DNA of 8,762 bases from Terrisporobacter sp. (GTDB lineage: Bacteria > Bacillota_A > Clostridia > Peptostreptococcales > Peptostreptococcaceae), in contig JARKUZ010000040.1 in NCBI GenBank assembly GCA_029851945.1, forward strand, positions 1 through 8,762. The letters run 5' to 3'. The notes under the pieces were generated by a model. The model ran no database searches. It saw only the letters and a program-made list of their open reading frames with translations, and was not told the origin of the DNA. Below, piece after piece: positions 1 through 7,329 of the stretch; the first letter of the stretch is position 1, and every line of letters begins with the position of its first letter. Position numbers and translations under genes: made by a program.

Positions 1-493
1 CATCGCTTATGGATTTAAAGTATTTATCAAACTTTTTAATCCATTTAGATATAGTTACATGAGAGACTTTGATATTCATGTAATCTAGTAAATATGTTGA
101 AATAGCTCTTGTTGTAGCATTAAGTGAATAATATAAGTTAATAGCATTAATTATGATATTTAAATTGAATCTATGTCCAGAAAATACAGTTTTACCATTT
201 AGCTTTTCAGATGATGGATCATCTATAGCTGTAGGTATAAGTTGTTTAATAGTATGATTACACTTTCTATTGTTACATTTAAAGCTAACATGGTATTTGT
301 ATTTATGGTGAAGGTACATACCTTTTCCACATACAGGACATTTAGGATATCCAAGCGAATGCTTCTTGCTTGATTGTAAGGTAAATTGTCTACGACATTT
401 TTTGCATAAGCACTTTTGATTGGAATTATTATCCTTACCAAATTTATACAAATTTGTATTATAACATTCAGGACATTTAACCGTAGGTTTCAA
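1..493 (-). CDS. DDE-type transposase, N-terminal part (runs off left edge)
   Basis: Reading the minus strand from 493 gives 164 codons without a stop, leaving the window at position 1. The protein opens with a zinc ribbon (CPEC near residue 8, then CLCKKC about 22 residues later) and a second Cys cluster (CPVC ... KCNNRKC). A helix-turn-helix-like stretch ending SHVTISKWIKKF follows, which resembles the N-terminal DNA-binding region of IS6/IS240-like and related DDE transposases. The DDE catalytic domain would lie outside the window, so family and activity are not settled. The start is taken as TTG (491-493 on the complement) because an AGGAG ribosome site sits 9 nt upstream of it, and no ATG is suitably placed. 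This is one end of an insertion sequence; its upstream boundary lies somewhere between 494 and about 545. The adjacent plus-strand J-domain gene has lost its 5' end on this side, which fits insertion or an insertion-linked deletion. Confidence 0.8.
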   Translation of the reverse strand, partial: MKPTVKCPECYNTNLYKFGKDNNSNQKCLCKKCRRQFTLQSSKKHSLGYPKCPVCGKGMYLHHKYKYHVSFKCNNRKCNHTIKQLIPTAIDDPSSEKLNGKTVFSGHRFNLNIIINAINLYYSLNATTRAISTYLLDYMNIKVSHVTISKWIKKFDKYFKSISD

Positions 494-498
494 TTTTC

Positions 499-563
499 TC
501 GACTCCTTTCTATAGGGGGAATATGTTTTGTGGTGAAACTATTGTAATTCCTATCGGGGTCGA
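499..563 (-). promoter_or_regulatory. Possible stem-loop covering the transposase ribosome-binding site
   Basis: On the minus strand, TCGACCCC (563-556) can pair with GGAGTCGA (506-499), with one A/C mismatch, and inside that ATAGG (554-550) can pair with CCTAT (516-512). The GGAG of the second arm is the Shine-Dalgarno site used by the TTG start at 493. A transcript entering from outside the element could therefore fold and hide the site, as known for some insertion sequences such as IS10 and IS200. The structure is imperfect, with an uneven internal loop. The link to regulation is inference. Confidence 0.3.
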
Positions 564-857
564 GATTCAAATATAAATAAGTTAACAAAACGTTATAGTT
601 CAAAAGGGGGAAGATATGAAAGCAATTCATATGAATATAAAAAACAGTCCCATGAAAATTTTTATAAGGATTATTTTAATCAAAGTAGCTACTACAATAA
701 AAAATCAAGCAACTACAATGATTCTGACAAAAAAATTCCGAAGCAAATGTATAAAACCTTGGCTATGAAATTTCATACAGATAAAAATGAAAACAGCGAT
801 GAAAGTATAAGAGTTATGCAAATAATAAATAATTTAAAGGAAGAGTGGCGGATATAA
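543..857 (+). pseudogene. J-domain (DnaJ-like) protein, 5'-truncated remnant
   Basis: An open frame follows a TGA at 534-536 and ends at TAA 855-857, giving about 104 codons with no plausible start codon or ribosome site. The first 60 or so residues are a low-complexity linker rich in Tyr, Ser, Asn, Lys and Gly. The C-terminal 36 residues (from 747) match helix II, the loop and helix III of a J domain: MYKTLAMKFHTDKN, then VMQIINNLKEEWRI. Some clostridial proteins, as I recall them, carry such a reduced J domain at the C-terminus and end in a similar LKEEW sequence. J domains stimulate the ATPase of DnaK/Hsp70 through an HPD motif; here it reads HTD (774-782), so the essential proline is missing. 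The N-terminus appears lost next to the transposase. It is probably a non-functional fragment, although the Pro-to-Thr change could predate the truncation. Confidence 0.6.
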
Positions 858-881
858 AAGTATTATTCTAAAATATTTAAA

Positions 882-923
882 AAATTAATAGGCTATGATT
901 TTTAAATCATAGCCTATTAATTT
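882..923. terminator. Bidirectional Rho-independent terminator
   Basis: Positions 882-901 and 904-923 form a perfect 20-bp inverted repeat with a 2-nt loop. The core GGCTATGATTT pairs with AAATCATAGCC. A-rich sequence lies on one side and T-rich sequence on the other, so it can work for both strands. It sits between the convergent J-domain remnant (plus) and the GNAT gene (minus). Confidence 0.85.
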
Positions 924-991
924 ATCACAGTTTAAGGAATGGAGTTCATAATGTGGTTATTATTAGAAAAAATATAGTAACTACCATATTT

Positions 992-1609
992 TTAGTTAAA
1001 TGTATTTATCAAGTTAGGTAAATAATATCTTTTCATTTTAAAATAATCATTTCTAGTTAATTCAAATATATGAGAAACTTGAAGGTTATTTCTAGGCTTA
1101 CAAGTTTTTATATATTTAAAGCCCAAGGTTTCAAGAGATTTAGGTGTATACTTGTTTTCAGAATAAGTAATTGCAATTAACTTATCTAAATTCATCAATT
1201 CAAAACCAGTTATAAGAGTTATTATTGTTAACTCAGTAGCAAAATTATTACCCCAATACTTAGGGTTAATGCAAATACCTATTTCTCCTTCTCTTGACCA
1301 TGTTGATATATTATTGATTCCGATATTTCCAATAACCCTTTTATCAGGTTTATAGTATATAACATAGTTTCCTACTTTACCCCTTCTATAATTATTAATA
1401 AAAAAAGAATTTATAAATTTTTTTGTAGTATTAATATTTTTATGAGGTTTAAAAGGTAGGTACTTTACTACTTTTTCTTGACTAAGATATTCATACAAAT
1501 CATAGGCATCATTAGGTGTTGCAGGTCTAAGTATGAATTTCGGTGTTTCTATTACTTTCATCTGGGGATATTCAGAATTTGAAATCTTATATCCAAATAT
1601 AGTATCCAT
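992..1609 (-). CDS. GNAT-family N-acetyltransferase (RimJ/RimL-like)
   Basis: This 205-residue protein has the layout of the Acetyltransf_3 (RimJ/RimL) branch of GNAT enzymes, cytosolic proteins that move acetyl from acetyl-CoA to an amine. The substrate may be a ribosomal protein N-terminus, an antibiotic or a small molecule, and cannot be told from sequence. The usual opening is at residues 21-29 (ETPKFILRP). The beta-4/beta-5 region is at about 92-115 (VIGNIGINN ... GEIGICINP), followed by the CoA loop at about 116-126 (PKYWGNNFATE). A C-terminal strand-helix-strand ends in LETLGFKYIK (159-168). In most relatives the CoA loop reads WGKG or RGxG; here the second glycine is Asn, a mild oddity. 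The ATG at 1607-1609 is supported by GAGGT 6 nt upstream. An internal Met at residue 17 would also leave the domain intact but has no better ribosome site. The gene is monocistronic, divergent from the sigma-factor operon, and ends in front of the strong terminator at 882-923. Confidence 0.85.
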   Translation of the reverse strand: MDTIFGYKISNSEYPQMKVIETPKFILRPATPNDAYDLYEYLSQEKVVKYLPFKPHKNINTTKKFINSFFINNYRRGKVGNYVIYYKPDKRVIGNIGINNISTWSREGEIGICINPKYWGNNFATELTIITLITGFELMNLDKLIAITYSENKYTPKSLETLGFKYIKTCKPRNNLQVSHIFELTRNDYFKMKRYYLPNLINTFN

Positions 1610-1643
1610 TATTTTACCTCTTTATATATGATATTTATTATAA

Positions 1644-1671
1644 ATTATGTGTCTAGATATAAATATGTTAA
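1644..1671 (-). promoter_or_regulatory. Candidate promoter of the GNAT gene
   Basis: On the minus strand, TTAACA (1671-1666) and CATAAT (1649-1644) are separated by 16 bp, close to a vegetative -35/-10 pair, and lie about 35 nt upstream of the ATG. The whole region is AT-rich, so chance matches are common. A second TATAAT (1642-1637) has no good -35 partner. Confidence 0.3.
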
Positions 1672-1744
1672 AATGATTAGCAAATTAAGTCTTGTGCAGA
1701 AACATTATAAAAATAAAAAAAATGAATAATTTGAATATATTTAT

Positions 1745-1762
1745 GTCTAATCTTAGTCTAAT
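1745..1762 (+). promoter_or_regulatory. Tandem GTCTAAT pair upstream of the sigma-factor operon
   Basis: GTCTAAT occurs at 1745-1751 and again at 1756-1762, an 11-bp period, about 50 nt before the sigma-factor start. ECF sigma factors often transcribe their own operon, and GTC is common in ECF -10 elements, so this is the best candidate for the control region. I could not find a clearly spaced -35 partner, and no function is shown. Confidence 0.2.
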
Positions 1763-1812
1763 AGATGTAAAGAAAGTTTAAATGAATTCATTGAAAGGAA
1801 TATTTACGAAAT

Positions 1813-2331
1813 ATGTTAACTGAAATAAAAGTAAGAAAAGCGATAAGAGGTGATAAGCAGGCTTTTTTAGATCTTATAGAACCTCAAAAAGAAAAGTTGT
1901 ATAAAATTGCTTATACCTATGTAAAAAATGAACAAGATGCACTGGATATTATTCAAGAAACCATATGTAAGGCATATGTATCTTTGGATAATTTAAAAAA
2001 GCCAAAATATTTTAACACATGGCTTGTAAAAATACTCATTAATATATCTATAACAACTTTAAATAGAAATAAGAAGATAATTTATTTAGAAGAAAAAGAA
2101 GTGGAATATGATAATAGCTCTATAGCAAAATGTGATGATAGATTAGATTTATTGACTGAACTTGGTAAGCTGGATTCTAAATACCGAGATGTGATAATTC
2201 TAAAATATTATGAGGATTTTACAATAAAAGAAATTGCGGAAATTTTAAATATACCAATTGGTACAGCTAGAACAAATTTATACAGGGGATTAGAAGTTCT
2301 TAGGAAATCAATGAAAGAGATGGTGATTTAA
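1813..2331 (+). CDS. ECF-type RNA polymerase sigma factor (sigma-70 family)
   Basis: This 172-residue protein has the two-domain ECF form. Region 2 spans about residues 10-80; the helix DALDIIQETICKAY (42-55) is the core-binding and -10 recognition region, followed by FNTWLVKILIN. Region 4 spans about 112-168, with the helix-turn-helix FTIKEIAEILNIPIGTARTN (136-155) that reads the -35 element, then LYRGLEVLRK. The protein directs RNA polymerase to a small stress regulon when released from its anti-sigma factor. The gene for that partner begins 1 nt after the TAA at 2329-2331, so the two are almost certainly co-transcribed and translationally coupled. The ATG at 1813 has AAAGGAA upstream at a rather long 12-nt spacing, which may mean weak translation. 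The pair resembles the Csf-type ECF/anti-sigma pairs of Clostridioides, but I cannot say which one, and the signal is unknown. Confidence 0.9.
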   Translation: MLTEIKVRKAIRGDKQAFLDLIEPQKEKLYKIAYTYVKNEQDALDIIQETICKAYVSLDNLKKPKYFNTWLVKILINISITTLNRNKKIIYLEEKEVEYDNSSIAKCDDRLDLLTELGKLDSKYRDVIILKYYEDFTIKEIAEILNIPIGTARTNLYRGLEVLRKSMKEMVI

Positions 2332-2332
2332 T

Positions 2333-3733
2333 ATGAAGGATATAAAAATATCAGATAATATAGAAGTATCAAGTAAATTAGATGAATACATATTAAAGGG
2401 TTTAGAAGAGGGAATTGAAATAAAAAATTACGAGAATTCAAATAAAAATAATAGCAAAAAACCGTATTTAAAAATAGCCATGTTAGTAGGTGCCATATCA
2501 TGTGCTACAATAACTGGTGCTTATGCAATAGACAAGATAATCGATTATTTTAAGTACAATAAAGATTCCATATATAAGTATGAAGAAGAAAAAATGCAAG
2601 AGCATGCACAAGTTATAAATAAAAGTGTAAAACATGATGGAGTTGAATTTAGATTAGATACTGTAGTAGCAGATGATAGCTATATTGTTCTTAATTATAC
2701 TGTAACTAGTGATAAGGAAATTTCTAAACTAGAAGGTGGAGAAGAGCTAATAAACAACTTAGATATGGCGAATCCATTTGTTAGATTGCTTAGGGGGGAT
2801 AAAGAGGTATTCGATGGAGGAAATATAGAAAATGAAGCTACTTTTGTATCAGACTATCAGCTTAAAGGGATGATTAGACACAGGGTAGGAAGATATGATA
2901 TAAAAGATGAAACAATACTTACTGCTGATACTTGGGAAGTATTTGGTATAGAGAAAGATTGGAGTATTGATTTTAAATTAGATAAAAAATCAACAAAGAA
3001 TAACTCATACAAGTATGACATTAATAAAAGTCAAACATTAGTTGGAACTATGGAGCATAAGGGTAAAATCGTAGAAACAAAAAATAAATTTACGGTAGAT
3101 AATGTTACAATATCACCCCTTGGAAATTTAATTACTATTACTGAAGAAGTATCTGCTCCAGAAAGTGATAACCTTCCTTACATTGGTGATAGATTTGTAT
3201 TGCTTGATGAAGACAACAACCATTTAGAGGTATTATCATATGGATTACAAGTACCTGATAAGCCAAATAAACCAATAACTTCATCATATGAATTTTTATT
3301 AAACAATAAAGATATCAAATCAATGTCTTTAGTACCTATAGAATATGAAAATGGTATGAAAAATAAATTGTTAAATCTTACACCAATTAATGAACTACCA
3401 ATTGAATTTGAAATAAGTAAATATGGCAAGGTAAAAATAGATGATTTTGAAATAGGTGAAAATCAGATTAGATATAGTTATAAAAAAGAAGGAATAATAC
3501 CATATTTATCAGATTTAATATTCTGTGATGAAAATGGGGAAATATTATTTTTTGAAAATAGTTTCTCTAAAGAATCTGTGGATAGGGAGAATAATAAAGT
3601 AGATGTAATAATAGAACTTGAAACTAAGAAGGATAAAGAGATTGCTAATAAAATAAAGAATGTTACTTTATATGATGATAATGGATTAAAGTTAATGTAT
3701 GACAAGAAAATAGATATGAGTTTAGATAAATAA
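2333..3733 (+). CDS. Membrane-anchored anti-sigma factor, DUF4179-type
   Basis: This 466-residue protein is inferred to hold the upstream ECF sigma factor inactive at the membrane. The N-terminal 43 residues are charged and would lie in the cytosol to bind the sigma factor. One membrane segment spans about residues 46-66 (KIAMLVGAISCATITGAYA). The remaining 400 residues would be outside the cell and form a beta-rich sensor. The region just after the membrane (KYEEEKMQEHAQVINKSV, then a stretch with FRLDTVVADDSYIVLNYTV) is typical of DUF4179 proteins, as I recall the family. The C-terminal half resembles the beta domains often found after it. The ATG follows the sigma stop by one base, and the start relies on coupling and on purine-rich sequence inside the end of the sigma gene. 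ECF systems of this class are usually released by regulated proteolysis of the anti-sigma factor, but no site can be identified here. The reading frame is intact. Confidence 0.8.
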   Translation: MKDIKISDNIEVSSKLDEYILKGLEEGIEIKNYENSNKNNSKKPYLKIAMLVGAISCATITGAYAIDKIIDYFKYNKDSIYKYEEEKMQEHAQVINKSVKHDGVEFRLDTVVADDSYIVLNYTVTSDKEISKLEGGEELINNLDMANPFVRLLRGDKEVFDGGNIENEATFVSDYQLKGMIRHRVGRYDIKDETILTADTWEVFGIEKDWSIDFKLDKKSTKNNSYKYDINKSQTLVGTMEHKGKIVETKNKFTVDNVTISPLGNLITITEEVSAPESDNLPYIGDRFVLLDEDNNHLEVLSYGLQVPDKPNKPITSSYEFLLNNKDIKSMSLVPIEYENGMKNKLLNLTPINELPIEFEISKYGKVKIDDFEIGENQIRYSYKKEGIIPYLSDLIFCDENGEILFFENSFSKESVDRENNKVDVIIELETKKDKEIANKIKNVTLYDDNGLKLMYDKKIDMSLDK

Positions 3734-3854
3734 TAAAAAATAATAAAGTACTTCAAGTAAAGGTACTATGGGTAAAATAGACTTTAGAAAAGTAAAATTA
3801 TATATAACAAGTGAGATTTTATGGTTAATTTTGGGTGGGGACTTTTTACTTTTA

Positions 3855-3863
3855 TGTTATACT
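3855..3863 (+). promoter_or_regulatory. Candidate extended -10 promoter of the iminopeptidase gene
   Basis: TGTTATACT fits the extended -10 pattern TG-N-TATACT and lies about 115 nt upstream of the ATG at 3978. No good -35 lies at the usual spacing, which extended -10 promoters can do without. The 244-nt gap from 3734 holds no gene. It also contains an inverted repeat of AAAAGTAAAA (3788-3797) with TTTTACTTTT (3844-3853), whose role is unclear. Confidence 0.4.
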
Positions 3864-3977
3864 ATTTTTGAAAGAAAGTATAAAAATTAAAATATATCTT
3901 AAATATAATTAATAATTTTTGTACTATCTTATTAAGAAACTAAATATCGTTTTTAATGAGAAATTGGGGGTATAAGC

Positions 3978-4847
3978 ATGAAAATAACTGAAGGATATAT
4001 GCCTTTTGAAGGTTTTAAAACTTATTATCGTATAGTGGGCGAAGGAACAGAAGGGAAGAAACCGTTAGTATTACTTCATGGAGGACCGGGTTCTACACAC
4101 AATTATTTTGAAGTACTAGACAAAGTAGCTGAAACTGGTAGACAAGTGATAATGTATGACCAAATTGGATGTGGAAATTCATTTGTAGAAGGACATCCAG
4201 AATTATTCAACGCTGATACATGGATAAAAGAACTTATTGAACTTAGAAAACACCTAGGCCTTGAAGAAATTCATTTATTAGGTCAATCTTGGGGAGGGAT
4301 GCAGGCTATCTGGTATGCCCTTGAGTACAAGCCACAGGGGATTAAATCATATATTCTTTCATCTACTCTTTCTTCTGCAAAACTTTGGGAAAAAGAGCAA
4401 AAAAGAAGAATATCATATATGAGTGAAGATGACCAGAAAGCTTTACTTAATCCAGATTACGATAGCAAAGAATACAATTATTCATTGGATAAGTTTATGA
4501 AAATGTATTGTGCAGGTGAAGTAACAGAAGATTCTCCAGAATGTTTAAGAAGACCTAAAAAAGCAGGTTCTGAAGCATATGTTGTAGGATGGGGACAAAA
4601 TGAATTTTCTCCTACAGGTACTCTTGCTGGATATGAGTTCACAGATAGATTACATGAAATAAAGGAACCTTGCTTAATAACTAGTGGAGCAATAGATTTA
4701 TGCTCACCATATATTGCGAAAACTATGTATGATAGAATTCCTAATAGTAAATGGGAACTATTTGAATACTCAAGACATATGCCTTTTGTTGAAGAAAATG
4801 ATAAATACATGGAAGTTCTAACTAAATGGCTAGATGCTAATGATTAA
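3978..4847 (+). CDS. pip: Proline iminopeptidase-family alpha/beta hydrolase (S33)
   Basis: This 289-residue cytosolic enzyme belongs to the S33 proline iminopeptidases, which remove N-terminal proline (sometimes other residues) from peptides. Clostridia that ferment amino acids use such enzymes in peptide breakdown. The oxyanion-hole motif HGGPG is at 34-38. The nucleophile elbow GQSWGG (102-107) puts the catalytic Ser at 104, the acid is probably Asp240 in GAIDLCSP, and the base is His267 in SRHMPF. The YDQIGCGNS motif (60-68) is also typical. Length and ends match the family, and there is no signal peptide. The ATG follows GGGGGT at good spacing. The gene is complete and ends at TAA 4845-4847, right where an in-frame amidase fragment begins. 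Other S33 hydrolases share the fold, so substrate preference for proline is inferred from overall similarity. Confidence 0.85.
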   Translation: MKITEGYMPFEGFKTYYRIVGEGTEGKKPLVLLHGGPGSTHNYFEVLDKVAETGRQVIMYDQIGCGNSFVEGHPELFNADTWIKELIELRKHLGLEEIHLLGQSWGGMQAIWYALEYKPQGIKSYILSSTLSSAKLWEKEQKRRISYMSEDDQKALLNPDYDSKEYNYSLDKFMKMYCAGEVTEDSPECLRRPKKAGSEAYVVGWGQNEFSPTGTLAGYEFTDRLHEIKEPCLITSGAIDLCSPYIAKTMYDRIPNSKWELFEYSRHMPFVEENDKYMEVLTKWLDAND

Positions 4848-5738
4848 GATTATATAAATTTAAATATAGAAATATATGTAGATAGTAGCTCAGAGACAAC
4901 TAATCACTCATCTAGAAGCATAAAAGTAGATAGAAATTATTATAAGGTATTTGTCGACTCAGGACATGGTGGAAATGAAAATGGTGCATCAAGATTTGGC
5001 ATAAATGAAGATGATATAAATCTTCAAGTTGCACAGAAGGTAGTTAAAAAATTAAGAGAAAAAGATATAGATGTAGAAATGAGTAGAACATCAGATATTT
5101 ATGTTGGATTATCAGATAGGGTAAAAATGGCAAACAAATATGGTGCAGATGTTTTTATATCTATACACCATAACTCATCAGAATCAGGAACTACTACTTT
5201 GAATGGAATATAAACTTATTATAATACTAATAAATCAAGTCATAAAGGATATGCAACAGAAATACAAAATAGTACTATAAAAGAAACTTCTGCAAAAAAT
5301 ATAGGGGTAAAAACAGCTAATCATGCAGTTACCAGAGTAGCTAATATGCCAGGAGCTTTAGTTGAAGGTGGATATATAAATAATAAAGTAGAATCAGCAA
5401 AGCTTGTAGATCCTGAATATCAAGAAAAATTAGCACTAGGAATAGCTAATGGTGTGGAAAATTATCTTAAAGCAAATATAGAACTAAATGGTAATATAGA
5501 AGAACTACCAATAGATAAGCAAGAGGAACCATTAATATCAGAAGTGTCACAGACTACTAAGACGGGAATAGTAACAGCAAGTAGTTTAAATGTAAGAAAT
5601 GGATATGGTACAAACTATTATAAAATAGGAAGCTTATCAAAGAGATCTAAAGTAGAGATAGTAGAATCAAAAAATGGATGGCATAAGATAAAATATAAAT
5701 CAAGATATGGATACATATCAGCAAGTTATGTAATGTAA
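4848..5738 (+). pseudogene. N-acetylmuramoyl-L-alanine amidase (Amidase_3 + SH3), broken
   Basis: The frame directly after the iminopeptidase stop encodes a zinc amidase that would cut the bond between MurNAc and L-alanine in peptidoglycan. Visible parts, in order, are VFVDSGHGG (first zinc His), GINEDDINLQVA (likely zinc Glu), MSRTSD, SIHHNSS (second zinc His), TYYN, MPGALVEGGYINN (catalytic Glu), and a C-terminal bacterial SH3 domain (LNVRNGYGTNYYKIG ... GYISASYVM). Two lesions break it. First, there is no ATG, GTG or TTG start, ribosome site or signal peptide before the domain, although such enzymes are exported; the 5' end seems deleted up to the neighbour's stop codon. Second, a TAA at 5211-5213 replaces the Glu expected in the GxETYY motif, a one-base change from GAA. 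Reading resumes in the same frame to TAA 5736-5738. A 130-residue product could in principle start at ATG 5346, but it would lack most of the catalytic domain. All zinc and catalytic residues are still present, so the decay looks recent. Confidence 0.85.
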
Positions 5739-5794
5739 ATAATAAAATAAACACTCAACTATATTAAGAGAACACTAAACATAAAAATTTATTT

Positions 5795-5835
5795 AAAAGG
5801 TCTGTGCTCAATACTATATTGTAGCCAGACCTTTT
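5795..5835 (+). terminator. Rho-independent terminator after the amidase locus
   Basis: AAAAGGTCTG (5795-5804) pairs perfectly with CAGACCTTTT (5826-5835). The loop can extend the stem, as GCTCAATA pairs with TATTGTAGC apart from a bulge. A T-rich run (TTTTAGATTTTATTTT) follows. It lies about 60 nt past the amidase stop and ends the iminopeptidase/amidase transcript. Confidence 0.8.
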
Positions 5836-5876
5836 AGATTTTATTTTGATATAATGATTTAATTTAGATTAATATT

Positions 5877-5954
5877 ATGCCAAAAGATTTAAAGTATGAG
5901 TACTGCATGACAAATGGAGAATTAGAATTAAAAAACTTATTAAAAATTTCATAG
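5877..5954 (+). CDS. Possible 25-residue small ORF, unrecognised
   Basis: ATG at 5877 to TAG 5952-5954 encodes MPKDLKYEYCMTNGELELKN and five more residues. No good ribosome site precedes it, and I do not recognise the peptide. The composition is protein-like rather than random AT sequence, so it may be the remnant of a longer gene. It sits alone between the amidase terminator and the Sel1-repeat gene; the rest of the 5836-6011 gap shows nothing clear. Low confidence. Confidence 0.15.
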   Translation: MPKDLKYEYCMTNGELELKNLLKIS

Positions 5955-6011
5955 TAATTAGTGTAAAATAATATATATATTCATAATATAAAAAAGATTA
6001 GGAGACAGAGT

Positions 6012-7289
6012 ATGAATTATTTAGACAATGATATATATGAAATTAATAAAATAGATGCTCATAATAAGTTACAAGAGGCGATAGAAAATATATTTGAAGA
6101 AACTAAAGAAAAGAATTTTAATAAATTTATGTCTTTATGCAAAATGTCAGCACTTCAAGGGAATTCACATGCTCAATACATATTAGGTGTATTTTATGAA
6201 GATGGTATAGAAGGATTAGAAGGATATTTTGAAACTGATATATCAGCAGATGAAAAATGGTATGATATGATTAGTTATGAAAAAGCATTAGAATGGTATG
6301 AAAAGTCTGCCAATCAAGGGTATAAATCAGCTCAATATATGACTGGACAAATGTATTTTAAAGGATTAGGTGTAGAAAGAGATTATAAAAAAGCCATTTA
6401 TTGGTTCAAAAATGCTAAAACTGAATATGCTTGTTTTTATGTAGGAAATATATATGAAAAAGGATTTGGCGTTGACATAAATTATAAGAATGCAATTAAA
6501 TGGTATGAAAAATCTGCAGAATTAGGAAATTCAAATGCAGCATTTAATTTAGGTGTTATGTATAAAATGGGGATGGGTTCAAATGTGGACCATAAAAAGT
6601 CTATGGAGTGGTATTTAAAGGCAGCAGAAAAAGATAATGCAAATGCATATTATAATATAGGACTTATGTATAGGTTTGGAGAAGGGGTAGAAGAAGACTA
6701 TAAAATAGCAATGAAATATCATTTGAAAGCAGCTGAATTAGGAAGTGAGTCAGCTATGTGTCAACTAGGGTATATGTATGACCAAGGATTAGGAGTAGAT
6801 GTTGACCACAAAAAGGCAAGAGGATGGTATGAAAAGGCAGCGAACCTTGGATATTCAGATGCTCAATGTAATTTAGGATACATTTATCAAGAAGGACTTG
6901 AAGTAGAAGTAGATTATAAAGAAGCAATGAAATGGTATTTAAAAGCAGCAGAGCAAAATGAAGCAATTGCAAAAAGTAATTTGGCAGAAATGTAGTTATA
7001 TGGACAAGGTGTAGAAGTAAATTATAAAAAAGCCATGGAATTATATGAAGATGCTTTAAAAGATGCTATGAGTACAAATGATTCAGAAGAAATATCAATA
7101 GTTATTTATAATATTGCTGAAATGTACGAAAAAGGATATGGTGTAGATTTAAACTATAGAAAAGCAATAAGCTTATATGAAGAATCGGCTAGCTACGGAC
7201 TTGAAGAGGCTGTTAAAAAGTTAGATGATCTAAAAAATAATGATAGTTGTGAACTTGAATTAGGTGATTTAAGTTTAGAAAAAATATAA
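6012..7289 (+). pseudogene. Sel1-repeat (TPR-like) protein split by an in-frame TAG
   Basis: The frame from ATG 6012 (AGGAG 7 nt upstream) runs 327 codons to TAG 6993-6995, then continues in the same frame to TAA 7287-7289, for about 425 residues in all. It is built of about nine Sel1-like repeats of roughly 36 residues: A..NLG.MY..G.GV..DYKKA..WY.KAAE.G. The first repeat (about residues 54-102) carries an insertion of some 17 residues. The stop falls at NLAEM-stop-LYGQGVEV, exactly where the repeat consensus has Tyr, so TAT or TAC to TAG by one base explains it. Sel1 repeats form curved helical scaffolds for protein-protein contacts. There is no signal peptide or membrane segment, so the protein would be cytosolic, and its partner is unknown. 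A 327-residue product with seven repeats could still fold, so partial function is possible. A separate 84-residue product from ATG 7035 is unlikely, as no good ribosome site precedes it. The gene is monocistronic between two terminators. Confidence 0.8.
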
Positions 7290-7324
7290 AATAAAAACCA
7301 CCAAATTATTTGGTGGTTTTTATT
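7290..7324. terminator. Bidirectional Rho-independent terminator
   Basis: A 16-bp inverted repeat (7290-7305 with 7309-7324, loop TTA) has the core ACCACCAAA / TTTGGTGGT flanked by A and T runs on both sides. It separates the convergent Sel1-repeat locus (plus) and the symporter pseudogene (minus), and serves both. Confidence 0.9.
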
Positions 7325-7329
7325 TTATA

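Noticed and set aside
223..441. 72-residue minus-strand open frame inside the transposase
   Set aside because: It overlaps the zinc-ribbon transposase frame on the same strand, which has clear Cys motifs and a ribosome site. The other frame is a shadow.
3178..3756. Minus-strand open frames opposite the anti-sigma gene
   Set aside because: They have no ribosome sites or recognisable domains and lie wholly opposite an intact, well-supported gene.
3745..3770. Terminator after the anti-sigma gene
   Set aside because: A weak 7-bp stem (AGTACTT with AGGTACT) is present, but no T run follows, so it was not called.
4478..4810. Minus-strand 110-residue open frame opposite the iminopeptidase
   Set aside because: It is a shadow of the S33 hydrolase coding sequence and has no domain of its own.
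3978..5738. A single hydrolase-amidase fusion made by stop codon read-through
   Set aside because: Both in-frame stops are ordinary TAA codons, TAA also ends the intact genes here, no recoding signal is visible, and the amidase would lack its export signal. Deletion and nonsense mutation explain it more simply.
6300..7290. Tandem DNA repeat or CRISPR-like array
   Set aside because: The roughly 108-bp periodicity comes from protein-level Sel1 repeats. The DNA units have diverged, and there are no identical repeats with spacers.
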